NCBI GenBank assembly: GCA_038049695.1 | Contig: CP142456.1 | Span: 69,560,922-69,624,921, forward strand | Reading direction: 5' to 3' | Length of the DNA stretch: 64,000 nt | From: Cinnamomum chago | Lineage: Eukaryota; Streptophyta; Magnoliopsida; Laurales; Lauraceae | Shown here: in pieces, positions 31,238 to 42,763 of the stretch | How the letters are laid out: the number at the start of each line of letters is the position of its first letter | How positions within the stretch are numbered: position 1 is the first letter of the stretch | Program-made: the position numbers and the translations under genes | Notes under the pieces: generated by a model | What the model saw: only the letters and a program-made list of their open reading frames with translations | The model's database searches: none | What the model was told of the DNA's origin: nothing

Positions 31238-31547
31238 AATCTCATCTGCAAAGAGAAGGAGAAAAAATGGAGAAGGAAGCAGCAGAACTGGTGCAGCTCA
31301 TGAACTTAGCTCTGCAATCTCCAAGAGTGCCTCTATCCTATCAGAAGCACTTCTTGCATGTGAGGAGAAGGAAGAGAGAAGGTACAGAGAGCTTATAAAT
31401 GTGGAAGAGAGGAAACTGAAGATTGAAGAATCAAAGACAGATATCAGCAGGCAAGCAATCAATGGCCTTACTGCAGCTGTCAACAAGCTTGCCACTTCTA
31501 TTCTTGCTTTGGTTTCAGAAAGGAGGAATCCATCAGCTCCCAGGTAA
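31238..31547 (+). pseudogene. Trihelix transcription factor C-terminal fragment
   Basis: Starting at the base after the LTR end, + reads ISSAKRRRKNGEGSSRTGAA then ISKSASILSEALLACEEKEE, RRYRELINVEERKLKIEESK and INGLTAAVNKLATSILALVS before a stop at 31,547. Basic KRRRKNGE followed by a long amphipathic helix with ILSEALLACEE and RLKIEE is the C-terminal dimerisation/coiled-coil region of a plant trihelix (GT factor) subfamily, recognised from memory. The DNA-binding trihelix domain is missing, replaced by the LTR. It is an orphan gene end, not a working gene. Confidence 0.65.
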
Positions 31548-31768
31548 AAGTGAAAAATGCAAAATAGAAGTGCAGGGATCCTTTTTTGAGTACATGGATT
31601 AACTCATTTGTGATGGGATTTATTTCCATTCATCATTGTAATTTTAAGCCATTACCACTCTCCTGAAACCTTATTTTACTGCGGATGGCTTGGTCGGGTC
31701 TAGCTAATACTGTAGTAACATGTACAGGGTCATCCCAAATTTGACCCATTTATAACCTCGTTGAGTAG
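31548..31768. other. Left flank of the CACTA element
   Basis: Includes a likely 3' untranslated region of the trihelix fragment. The last ~75 bp (AACATGTACAGGGTCATCCC, AAATTTGACCCATT) resemble the right flank of the CACTA element at about 38,465-38,502. Confidence 0.4.
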
Positions 31769-32059
31769 GTTCACTACAAAAAAAAGGACTTTTAGTCTCG
31801 CTTTTAAAATGAGCTTTTGTGTCGCTTTTACAATAAAGTGACACAGTATGGTCTGATGTGTCACTTTAGAGGAGGAGTAAACAAGGAGGAGGTTTGTTGT
31901 GTCACTTTTTCTACAACGCGACACACAAAGTAAATCCATGTCTCATTTTATTCTTAAAGTGACACTAGCGGAGCAAATTTTTAAAATAACCCAAGCTAAA
32001 TATTGAGGATGGTTTTCCCCACTAAACAAACACTACTACAATTTTGGGCATTGGCATAG

Positions 32060-32375
32060 CAAAATGGAAAATACTATTAGTTATATACCCCGAGGCCCAC
32101 TCACTCTTCATTTCCTTCCTCTTCCCACCCTTTATTTCCCCTCCCACGCCATATCCCTTCCCTACCGCGCCAAATCCCTTCCCTGCCCTAGCGCCGGAGC
32201 TCCCATCGCCAGAGCCGCCTTCGCCGAAGCCGCCAAGTTTTCTCTCTCCCTCTCTCTCACTCTCTCTCTCTCTATTTGTCTTACATCACTTGGGTCTGTG
32301 TGTGTGTGTGCAAGATCCTAAGCCAAGGACGAGCTCATAGCGCAGAAGACTTTGCAGAAAATCCTCAATCGAAGG
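32060..32375 (+). other. Gene-like 5' region inside the CACTA element
   Basis: A GC-rich stretch (GAGCTCCCATCGCCAGAGCC and similar) is followed by CT-rich leader-like sequence and a CAATCGAAG|GTATTTTTTG junction that looks like an exon end and donor. This is the usual look of a plant promoter-proximal first exon. No protein can be named. Confidence 0.35.
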
Positions 32376-32860
32376 TATTTTTTGTTCCTTATTCTCATCA
32401 TTGATCTTGTGTTTTTTTTTTCCCTCTCTTTCCCGTTATACTCAACGGATTCAGCAGATTCTTGGGTTTTTAGACTTTGGGGTCTTGTTAAATCTCCCCC
32501 AATCTCTGTGTGTGGTGTTTGTTTCTTTATTACTCTTTGATTTTTTCCCATTCCCACCTCAATCTGAGATTCTGAAGGTCTGTTTGGATGAGTTGAAAAA
32601 GGGTGGGAAAATGGAAGTGGAGAAAGCCAGACCCAACTCAGATTTCTACTGTGGGGGTTTTCTTCATCTGTTTTCTACGCACCCAAACAAGGTCTCGTCA
32701 GTTTCTATGTGCAAAAAGGAAACTAACCCTAAAACATGTGTTTAGTTGGTCATCTAGATCGGACGCTTCTGAATGATCAAGCCATCATGTTTATCATTTG
32801 AGATGTTTTCGTACTAGGAAGAATAAATAATGTTTAGCAGGGTTAGTGGGTGATGGCTGA

Positions 32861-32973
32861 TGTTTAGATACGCTGGCGGGTGTAAAGTGTAAACTAAAGG
32901 CAGCAATCCAACCATTGGCCATGTTTAGATACTCTGGTGGGTGTGAAGTGTAAACTAAAGGCAGCAATCCAAC
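32861..32973 (+). repeat. 61-bp tandem duplication
   Basis: TGTTTAGATAC...GGCAGCAATCCAAC occurs from 32,861 and again from 32,922 with a few substitutions. Confidence 0.8.
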
Positions 32974-34086
32974 TGGGATGGCCACCATTTAGGCCATCGT
33001 AGCTGATGTTTCTACAAGCCCCATGTTTATGGGATGAGTGAGTATGCAATTTTTTGTCTGTCTGATAGATGCTGCGCCTACTCCCATTTGTTTCTTGGAA
33101 TCAAATTCTTAAAGATTCTAAGAAATGTATTTCTAAAAGGGACCGAAGAAATCAAGGTGAACATTCAAAAATAGCTATCAAGTAATCTCTCATTTTTAAG
33201 AATTAATTAATAATCTTTTGTGCTACTGAAAACTGTCCTGAAAGTATTAAGATTTTTCCAACTCTCTGTCTGTGGGTTGCCAGACATTTCTGCTGATGGT
33301 GAATTATGGGATTGGACATCTTTACCTCTTCCTTTTGTTCTGTTGCTAGAGGTAAAAAAGGTCAAAAATTTTTTTTGCCTGATGGCTAAAGATTTTAGAA
33401 AGGAGAATCTTATCAAGAATCTATTGCACCTGTTATATGGTCCCATGGACGCAACATTCATGTTCTGTCCCCTTCAATCAGAGAACGGATGTCCTGATTA
33501 TCTCCCCACTCTTCCTGTGGATGGGAAGTGCAGAGCTCCACTGTAGGCTCACTTATTGATAATATAAACCTTTCAAAATGAATTTCATCTCCTCCGGTGA
33601 TATATTCATAAATTTTAGTTCAATAGGATTTATTGATAATCACGATCGATTATGTGTTCAGTTTTTGTTATGGCTCATCTATTGTAGGACCTATCAGATT
33701 TTTTTTCCCTAGTGTAGGACATATAGGATTAATGTGTTGGAGAATAGCACATTGACCAAATTATGTAGTTCATGTTGGTAGTTTTTAATTGAATGGTTTA
33801 GATTCACGATTGTCACACATTTGAGAGGGGAGGCTGGAGAGACCCAACAAACAAACCTAAATGAATGGTTTAGAAAGGAACAAAAGATGGGGCATCAACA
33901 TTTTTCACCGTGGCTGGATTAAGCAGCCCTTGACCTACATTGATTAAATGATTTGCTGACTCAACAGTACTTCAGACTAGTCCACACCACTCGTACTTCA
34001 AAATCACAAAACTATAATCAGATCAGATGTCCCTTTATATGAATAAAAGAGCTAACCCCAAGAAATTTGATCCCATGGACTTGGGT

Positions 34087-34311
34087 CTAACACCTGGGGA
34101 AGGGTGTGTTGCATGCACCGGACACCTTCTTCGCATTCCCAGTGTTGATGTACTTCTGAAGGCTAGGGTCCTTCAGATACTTGCAAAGGCAAGGCTTTTG
34201 CTCCTTAAGCTTGGTGCAACACATGGGAGTGGGCGGCATTGCAGCTAGGATTGCGGTCACACACGACGCTAGCTCGGTCGGCTTGAAAAGTTGAGATTCG
34301 TACTTATACAA
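34087..34311 (-). pseudogene. Type-2 non-specific lipid-transfer protein fragment
   Basis: The minus-strand frame ends in the mature domain of an nsLTP2. Spacing is (C1)-X7-C-X13-CC-X8-CXC-X23-C-X6-C, exactly the type-2 pattern, with KLKEQKPCLCKYLKDPSL and NAKKVSGACNTPFPRC before a natural stop. The first Cys of the eight is Phe (QLFKPTELASC), which removes one of four disulphides, and no signal peptide is encoded upstream. Intact nsLTP2 proteins are secreted small lipid carriers of the cell wall and cuticle. It lies within the CACTA element, so transduplication of a host gene is the simplest origin. Confidence 0.82.
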
Positions 34312-34665
34312 ATGTATTCTATACTGTGTAATTATTTATTTATAGAAGGGGCACCTGTTGAGACTAGCCTAATGCAGTAGTGCCTCAATGTTTTACAACA
34401 TTGGTTTTGTGAAGTCTTTGTATTGGATGGGCTCTCTGTTTTCAAATTTTACATTAGTTTGCTGAACAAGCTTTCCCCATTCAGACTGCAATTAACTTCA
34501 TCCGTTTTGTTTGGTGGGTTCCACAGGCTAGAAGGTTCCTTGCTCTGGAATGGTCTAGTAATTTCTGAAAGTCAATGTGATGTGTGTAAGCAGTGGTTGT
34601 CAGGTTGACACATCGTATGTTCAAATAAGATTTAAACCATATATATAATGGCTGCACATGAATAT

Positions 34666-34671
<6 letters not shown>

Positions 34672-34710
<39 letters not shown>
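34672..34710. repeat. (TA)n microsatellite
   Basis: About 19 uninterrupted TA units inside the CACTA element. Confidence 0.95.
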
Positions 34711-34717
<7 letters not shown>

Positions 34718-36210
34718 CAATTTCCACAAATGAGGCTATCCACATCAATCTCTACAATGGGAGAGCAACCAAATCAGTGCTGATAACAAAGAGTAAATAA
34801 AAAAAAAAGCCCATGAGATGGGCCAGCTAACTATGCTTTTTATAGTTAGAAGAGAGAATTTATATACATTTGGCATTTGCATTTAAATTTTGAAAGGGGA
34901 GGAATAGGTTCAATTTTTTAGGTAAGAGTTGATCTTTAAGATCATTATAGCTGGTAGAATAACATCATGACTTTTTCAATGTGGGTTACAAAGCAATAGA
35001 AGTCCAGTTGTGTGTCTTTTTTTTACTTCAAAAGGGAGTTCAAGGTTCTGATTAATGCTCAGCTTCAAGGGTGGGGAAAACTGCAAGTTGAGCTTCACTT
35101 GTTCCTGGGCAATGCAAAATCTACACCAGCAGAAGCTTTCTTGTTAAGCTCTGTCCACTTGTAACTGATGGATGTAACTATAAAAAATTAATAAAGGAGA
35201 ATTACTTTTATATTTATTTAACTTGTTTGTTATATTATGGTGTCATGGTGGGACCAAGTTGAATCACTATCAAACTGATTGGACTGATAATTGGTTCCAC
35301 TTCTGGTTTTGTTTTTAGAACATTAACAGAGAGATATGATGATTGTGATCTAATATTGTATTCCCCTTTCAAACCCGTATGTCAATACCATGTAAGAATT
35401 GGTCTGTAATAATGAGGTTGGATTAATTACAAATACAACCTGATCAATACATGGTTTGAGTTTGAGTTGAGGCTGCCACTCCTTATTCAATTGTCAATAT
35501 GATCTGAAAACTTAATTTGAGTTGTCAACCTGACCCCTACCCTATTTGTGAAAATAGGGTTTGACAACATTTCTAACTCAATTAACAGGGAAGGTCAGAT
35601 TCAGATTGGGCCCATTCTAAACCCATTGCATCTCCTAATGAGATTGTCCCAGCCAAAAGAGAACACACACACCAAAGAAAAAAAAAAGAGAGATCAAGAG
35701 TCAAAGTCCACATTCTTCATCATCATTATCATCAAAGCCTTGTTTCAATTGTGTTGAGATCACCTACATGGAATGATGTCTCAGTTCATAGTTTAGACAT
35801 GACACTTTTACCTGCCCACCTAATGCAATCCTCCTCCTTTTATTTATGCGTGGGACTGACACTAAGCTAGTAGTATTACAGATCCATCCAAGTGCAAGTT
35901 ACAGAGGAGAAAAATGGTTAATGCATTCTTCACTGTAATGACTTGATTTGATTAGTACTATGTGGGATTAAGAATGAGGATACTCTGTTTGTTTGAGACT
36001 TCTGCATAGAGTGCCATGTTTTTTTTATCCTTTTGTGTTCTCTAATTAACCTCAAGAGATCATTAGTTATATGTAATCAACTCCATTAGCCTCCTCAATG
36101 TTCAGCTTACCATGGCATAATACTTAAGTTCATTGAGAGTATATATAAAATGTTAGTAGCAACTGGTCTCTTCCTCAATTGCAGAGTGCAGGACCCACAC
36201 CGTTTATACA

Positions 36211-36330
36211 GCCCAGGCTAGAAGTAGAACCCTTAACCATTGAGCTTCGGCCCTTGCCCACTATAGCCCAGGCTAGAACCCTTGACCATTGAGCTCTGTT
36301 CTTAGCCCACTACAGCCCAGGCTAGAACCC
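36211..36330 (+). repeat. Short tandem repeat, 49-55 bp units
   Basis: GCCCAGGCTAGAA recurs at 36,211, 36,266 and 36,315 with intervening TTGACCATTGAGCT-type sequence, giving about 2.3 units. Confidence 0.75.
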
Positions 36331-36794
36331 TTTATCTCAGTTATAGGTGCCACATATGGGGCTTGATTTTTAGGTTCAGTTGGTTAATATGTTCTCTTGT
36401 GCTCACTTTTATGACCTTGACGGTTGGCTGTGCAATCTGAATTGAGAGGAAATTAAGAATGGACCACATTGGTCTTTGATATGGCCCTATGGCCCAACAA
36501 CGGAATCTGATGGCATAAGGCTTGTTCAGGTCTCATTTTTTTGCAATTTCCTCATCTTTTTATCTATCTTATCTTCTTGAAGCATTACCATAATTGTTGG
36601 TTGTTTATAGGAAGGTTTTTTTTTTTTTTTGTCATGAACAGGTACTTAGCAGGTTGTAATAAAAAAATTAAATGTCACACGTATCGAGGAGACTATGCCG
36701 AAATTTTTCTTAGGAACATTTTTATGAAGTATTCGTTAATGTTTGCCAAAATGATTGTATGTTTCTTATTTATCCTTTTTTGATATTGCAGGAT

Positions 36795-36885
36795 GATGTT
36801 ATTACTGCATATGAATCTGACGAAATTGATATTGCATATGAATCTGATGTTATTACTGCATATGAATCTAATATTGCATATTATC
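36795..36885 (+). repeat. Tandem repeat of GCATATGAATCT
   Basis: The block ATTACTGCATATGAATCTGA at 36,801 recurs at 36,852 (51-bp period), with a half-period copy ATTGCATATGAATCTGA between. It follows a TTGCAG acceptor-like site. Confidence 0.7.
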
Positions 36886-36972
36886 CTTGTTTCTTACACA
36901 AAAGAATGAGTAAAAGTTCCTTAGCTAGTTTTCTTACATTAATGACTGCACTAACGTGCTTTTTCTAGAAAC

Positions 36973-37072
36973 AGGTTATGGAGTTGGCCAGCATAAAGAC
37001 ATACACCACCAAAGAAATAGATAAGATCCGACTCGAGTTTATCGACTTCATCCAAGGATTTCTTCCTTTATA
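36973..37072 (+). pseudogene. Possible Ulp1-like (C48 protease) C-terminal exon
   Basis: After an AAACAG acceptor-like site the reading VMELASIKTYTTKEIDKIRL then EFIDFIQGFLPL and a stop resembles the last helix of plant transposon Ulp1-type cysteine proteases, which CACTA and MULE elements often carry. The stretch is too short to be sure; it could be chance. Confidence 0.28.
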
Positions 37073-37303
37073 AAGGTATACCTAGGAGTTCAATTTGTAT
37101 AGTTGAGAAGATTTCATAGTAAGGCTTAGTGACGATACACTTAATTTAATGTGCATTTCAGTTTTTAGGCTTAGTGACTACCTGTTTCTTCATCGGACTA
37201 TCATCAATGTGAATTGATTCATGCATTTTTGTCTGCATCATGCACTTGGGTAGGTGGAGTTTTTTAGTTCATGATGTATTTCACACTTCATCACATATCA
37301 TTA

Positions 37304-37335
37304 GGGGGAGGGGGGGGGGGGGGGGGGGGGGGGGG
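37304..37335. repeat. Poly-G run (about 29 G)
   Basis: An uninterrupted G tract preceded by GGGGGAGG. It lies within the CACTA element. Its exact length is unreliable in any assembly. Confidence 0.9.
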
Positions 37336-38426
37336 AGACTGTCGACTGTGATTAACTTGCATAGTTTTCGGTACGTTAATGCTTATTGAGTGTTAGTTGT
37401 AGATGGTGATAGTAATACTAGGTCATCATATTATTGAATTATTGATTGCTCCTAGTTTGCTTGCTACTATGATCTTATGACATGTGAACTGCTAGTGTTT
37501 CAATTGCTCTTTCTCTAGTGACAAAATGTTTTCTCTTTAACATGAATCCTTGATATTGTTGGTTAAACTCTCCTTCTTACTTGATTATATTATTGATACA
37601 TAGTCAAATTGTTATTATTTTGTAGGTGAATGAAGAACTTAATTAAACGGAGATGGAATGCCTTTTGCTAAGTGGATCTACTAATTAGGTTAAGTTAATT
37701 TTGGTTAGTTAGGGATTTCCGGAAATTGTTTAATTACAATGTAGCTTGCCTTTTTTTCGATGCTTTTGTAAAGGTTTTGGATTATGTCGTGACGCTTTAG
37801 TGTGTTTGGATTCGAAGGTTAATGTAAATAGTTTAGATTATGGATGGATTCAAATTGACTATGTTTTGAATAGTTTGTTTGATTTAGTGTGTAGACGAGC
37901 AAGTATTTTCCTTAATGTGAATGGTGATTAATTTTCAATTAATGAAATGGTTCTTATTGAATGTTTCTATCTATGTTTTTTTGCATCGTTTATAAGGCAG
38001 GTTTAGTGATTTGAAAGTGTCCATACTGCAGCAACGTTATTAGTAATGTATATAGTGCATTTTTTTTTTAAGAAAAATGAATGGTATCTCGCTTCTATGG
38101 AAACTGTCACAACTGATGACTTCTTGTGTCGCTTTTGGTCCGAAAACAACATTTTGATCACTGCTTTTGAAAAGGGTGACATCTTTCTTGTGACGCTTTT
38201 AAGTTATTTCAGTGTCACTTTTGGGTTTAAAGCGACACAAGTAACCATTTTTTTGTGTCACTTTGATAATAGAAACTGACACAACAAAGCATTTCTTGAG
38301 ACGCTTTTACGAACTTTTAGTGACGCCGGCAGATAAGACGCTTGCATAGTAATTTGAAAAGCGACACAAACCACTTTTTAAGACACTTTAAAAGTGACTC
38401 ATTAAGACTTTTTTTTTGTAGTGGTT

Positions 38427-40792
38427 TGGTTGGGTTCTATGATACTTGGATATTTAAAATTTAGGTAACATGTATTAGGCTCATCCCAAATTTGGCCCAT
38501 TAGTTGAATATGTCCAGTTCTCATAGGCTGGAGTGCCAAAAACTAATAATTTTAATTTGGCCATTTAAGTCGACGCTTCAGATCGACTATCAGCTGTAAC
38601 AGCATGCTGGCCTTCTATCTGATTATGAGTGGTATTAGATGGTAATTTTCATAATGATCCAATTTAAGATAAAAAAAGGTTGAAGCTACAATTCTTTATC
38701 TTTTAAAAAGAAATTAAAAGTAATAACTAAGATTCCAGTTTTTAAAATTATTTTCCATTTTACTAATCTACCCATTATTAAAAAAAAAAAAAAATAGTCG
38801 GTTTCAACGTTGAACCCGTTCAAGTCTGAGTTGACTCTAACTCAAATTGTTTCATAAGAGAGTCGGCCGAGTCCAAATGGAGGGTGGGGAGGAGATCTGG
38901 CATCTCTGCTTCGGGTTACTAATCAAGCAAAGAAGTTAAAGATCTAAACAAGGACTCTTCACATAAAATGACTAGGGCTTTCTTCTGTTCTCAAACTTAA
39001 AAACTGGGTCTTGGAAGAAAGGGTTGGGCCCTCAAACTCGGCCCTTTATAGCATTCATAGGCAAAAAAATATCCCCCAGGCCATTTTTCCTTCTGCATCT
39101 TTCCTTATGTGAAGAAACCATACGGAGACTCCTAAGAATCTCCTTCATCATGGCTACATCTCTGTTTTAGGCCTAAAACAGTGATTAAAAAAAGTTTTGG
39201 TTGGGCCTGACTGGACTTATAAACAATGCTTTAAATGGTACAGGGTTTCACACAATTCTAATAAGGGTAAAGCAGCTTTAGGGCTTGCTTAGAAGGAAAC
39301 GATTTCTAAGAGGGTGATTGAATTCGGGTTTGTCCAGGCGCGACCTGACTTCTAGACTGTAAGCAAGAGTCGGGCCAGCCAGAGTCATAGAACAAAAGAA
39401 ATAATTTCTTGCTATGTCTTGGGTTGCAGCTCAATTGGTCTGGTGATATCACCTTTCATGAGAAATCATGTTTTTTATTTTCCCCTTTACCACTCTATTA
39501 TAATTATTTTTATATTTCAGGCCTGGCCGGGCTTTGGGTTCTTAATACTAAGCCCAAGCCCGGCCCAATCTATTAAACCGGCCAAGCCTTTCCCATCTAC
39601 TTAGAACGTAAGCCCCAAGGCCGGGCCAAATCAGGCTGGGCCCGGCCTGATCCATGAACACCCCTAGATATGGGAGTTTCGCTTCCAAGAAAACTCGCAC
39701 AAATGTGCTCTCAGTGAAAATGATTTGGATTCTACAACGCATCTAAGAGTAATGCCTTTAATTGAATTGATCTATCCATTTTGTAACACTGCTGAAATCT
39801 GCTCCCAAGAAAATCTCGTGGCAAAAAAAAAAATTGAAATGTATTATTTCGTGTGAAGATTGAACATGTTTGAGAATTGAGATGACTATGTCAATAATTT
39901 CTTGAATAAGTAAGATGTCAAACAACTACTTATAAATTATGATTCCTCATATGTTTCATAGCTGTCACAGTGGTGGAGGGAGAGCAAGTTGTGTTCAAAC
40001 TAACATCTAAGAAGAATTTCAGGCACATAATGCATACCCAAGATAACTATAGCCGTTTTCACCTTTTTTCTTGAATTCAATGCCATTGCCCGTATTGAAT
40101 TTTCAGGGCCAGGAGTGTTCTTTCTACCGTAGGGCTACCCAGTGAGGTTTCTGGAGCATAATGGTCCAAGGCTGAGACTTGCCGAGATCCAGGGTCCATT
40201 GAGATGAATGAAGCATATGATGCGTATGGCCCTAAATCTGGCGGGGACCATCCCAGCTAAGGGTCCATTCAGGCAGTCCTAGGCATACATTTGGATCTAA
40301 TGGGACAGATCCAGACCCATTTATGGTCCTAAACCTGTATTGGGCTAGATATGGAACGAGGGTCTTGACCACAAATGACAAACCTGTCTGTTTTAGATGC
40401 ATACCACATTATGTTAAACAAAATGATATTAATATAAAATATAAGCATGATATAGAAAAAGAGATTTCTTTGACTTTCTTAAATTTATTTATCAATTTAG
40501 AGTTGATCCAGAGCATGGATCCTGGTCCGAAGGTCCTAACAGCGTTCAAATGGATGGACTCAGGCCTGCCCATTTTCTCAAACGGGTAGACTCAGATCGA
40601 AGCACTCGTCCCTGTGTCAGACCTGGGCCTGGCTTAGACAACTTGATTGTAAATGGACTTGGCCTTGATCACTGGTGAGTCCAGCCCAAATCCAACCCTA
40701 AAGGCAGCCTTGTTAATGATCCCAAATCCAAATCTCCAACCCAAAGTTTGATTGAACCAAGTTGGTTCATTGCAATGAAGCAGAGGATGGAA
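38427..40792. other. Intergenic DNA with GGCC-rich repeat remnants
   Basis: No gene. 38,430-38,510 resembles the left flank of the CACTA element. 39,310-39,665 is rich in GGGCC/CCCGGCC words and ends GATCCATGAACACCCCTA, which looks like the terminus of a hAT-type MITE. 40,100-40,720 is similar in style (GGTCC/AGGCCT words). No paired TIRs or 8-bp duplications could be shown. Confidence 0.4.
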
Positions 40793-40813
40793 AGTAAGCA
40801 TAAAGGCAGTTAC

Positions 40814-41014
40814 TGTGGAGATTGATGATTTGCAAGCTTACGTTTGTCTTTGTATTGTGATGTATATATAGATTACAAGAGAATTATCTCTATTACATTT
40901 GAATTTGAAAAGTCCTTATCTAATAAGATAATTCTAGATATGTACATATCTAGGATAAGCCAAATAGCCAACCGATCTTATCCTTGAGATTGGGCTGGAT
41001 CAGATCTACTCACA
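40814..41014 (-). repeat. 3' LTR of the deleted copia
   Basis: TGTGGAGATTGATGATTTGC to ATCTACTCACA on +, 201 bp. A polypurine tract (GCGGGGGCC on -, 41015-41023) adjoins it. Confidence 0.88.
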
Positions 41015-42739
41015 GGCCCCCGCAAGCTAGGCGGTCGTGCCATGACATGAAGCTTGGCCATCAACAGTTGAAACCTTGCTGTGCTGAGTCCACTTGTAAA
41101 AATATCTGCTAATTGATCAACCGTGCCTACAAATCTTATTTGAATGTCGCCACGGATGACTTTTTCTAGAATAAAGTGGTAATCAACTTCCACATGTTTT
41201 GTTCGGGCATAAAACATTGGGTTTGATGAGAGTGCAATCGCACTTATATTATCACAATAAATGAGAGGTGGAATTTTAAGAAAAATTCCAAGATCTTTCA
41301 TCACCATTCGAATCCAAAACAATTCTGCAACAGTAAGTGCCAGAGAGCGATACTCAGACTCAGTGCTTGAGCGGGACACAGTGGGCTGTTTCTTTGCATT
41401 CCATGAAATTAAATTAGATCCTAAAAAGATGGCATATCCAGATGTAGACCGCCTATCATCGGGATCCCCTGCCCAATCCGCATCAGAGTAAGCAGTAAAG
41501 TGAAGTGGGCCTTTACGGAAGTGGAGTCCGTGGGTAAGTGTACCCATGAGAAAGCGAAGAATCCTTTTAACTGCCATCCAATGTGTGGATCGTGGATCAT
41601 GCATAAATTGGCAGACTTGGTTAACTGCAAAGGCAATGTCAGGCCTAGTCAATGTGACATATTGGAGGACACCAACCACACTGCAGTACTCTTGTGGGTT
41701 GGTGATTGGATCACCGTCAGTTTTGGAAAGTCTCAACCCAGGCTGAACTGGTGACTTGATGGGTTTAGCATCATGCATTTGAGTTTTATGGAGGAGATCC
41801 CAAACATACTTTGTTTGTGTGAGATAAAGATCGGAAGACACCCAGCATGCCTCAATTCCAAGAAAATAGTGTAGTGGGCCCAAATATGTCATAGCAAACA
41901 AACTACCAAGGTCTCGTAATAACTTTGGCATGGCTGCAACATGATTGCTAGTTATGACAATGTCATCAACATAAATGAGCAAAATTATAAATTCTCCACC
42001 AAGTTTTCTCACAAAGAGAGAGGTGTCTGCGTTGGACCCAATGAATCCAAGACTTTGTAAATAATTTGTGAGCCGGAGATACCAGGCCCGTGGGGCTTGC
42101 TTGAGCTAGCCCATAGATGGCTTTATGTAATTTGCACACATGAGTAGCTAGGTGATTGGGATCTACAAAACCTTGGGGTTGGCCAATATATACCTCCCCA
42201 GAGAGAACCCCATGGAGAAAAGCATTGTGAACATCAAGCTGGCGAATGGGCCAGCCAAGTTGTATAGCAATAGATAACACCAATCGTATTGTAGTATGTT
42301 TGACGACTGGACTGAATGTGTCCCCATAATCGATCCCAGGTTGTTGGTGAAACCCTTTCGCCACAAGACGGGCTTTATGCCTCTCAATTGTACCATCAAA
42401 TCGTTGCTTTACCTTGTACACCCATTTACACCCGACAACATTGGAACCTGGTTTAAAAGGAACTAAAGTCCAAGTCCCTTGACGTTGCAGCGCATCAAAC
42501 TCCAGTGCCATCGCTGCTCGCCATTCCAGAGATTGTATCGCCTGAGAGTAGCATGTGGGTTCTGATGGGGCTAAAGTAGCTTGTAAGGCAGTAGGTAAGG
42601 GATACCTGGTCGCCATCAACATCTTAGGCTTATAGATGCCATCCATTGCTCGTGTCTGCATAACATGTGTGCATAGTGAAGGAGCATTTGCATCAGTTGA
42701 TCCTTGGTATTGATCAGTAGGATCACCAATGGGTGGCAC
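40978..42739 (-). pseudogene. Copia RT and RNase H, frameshifted
   Basis: The upper frame (41966-42739) reads GCKWVYKVKQRFDGTIERHK, ARLVAKGFHQQPGIDYGDTF, RQLDVHNAFLHGVLSGEVYI and YGLAQASPTG, then shifts. The lower frame (from 42,012) continues with the catalytic LLIYVDDIVIT, DLGSLFAMTYLGPLHYFLGI, the RNase H block SDADWAGDPDDRRSTSGYAI, SRSSTESEYRSLA and a KHVEVDYHFILEKV tail. The frame runs past the normal end into the LTR (stop at 40,978). The single frameshift near 42,010 sits just before the catalytic box. Confidence 0.88.
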
Positions 42740-42763
42740 ATCAATAGTACCACTAGTGGGAAA

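Larger units (their letters stand above)
31772..38423. mobile_element. CACTA (EnSpm) element, 6.65 kb, non-autonomous
   Basis: Ends CACTACAAAAAAAAGGAC on the left and the inverse AAAAAAGTAGTG-type end on the right (TTTTTTTTTGTAGTG). It is bounded by a 3-bp target duplication GTT (31769-31771 and 38424-38426). Sub-terminal zones carry many GTGTCGCTTTT / AAAGCGACACA words in both orientations (31,800-31,975 and 38,100-38,400). I found no TNP2-type transposase. Inside are a type-2 lipid-transfer-protein remnant, a gene-like 5' region and a short Ulp1-like end, so it is a Pack-CACTA-like carrier depending on another element's transposase. Confidence 0.85.

Noticed and set aside
33220-33546. 108-codon + ORF inside the CACTA element
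   Set aside because: Parts look like exon (ENGCPDYLPTLPVDGKCRAP) but I could not match it to a family or find clean splice sites, so I did not call a gene.
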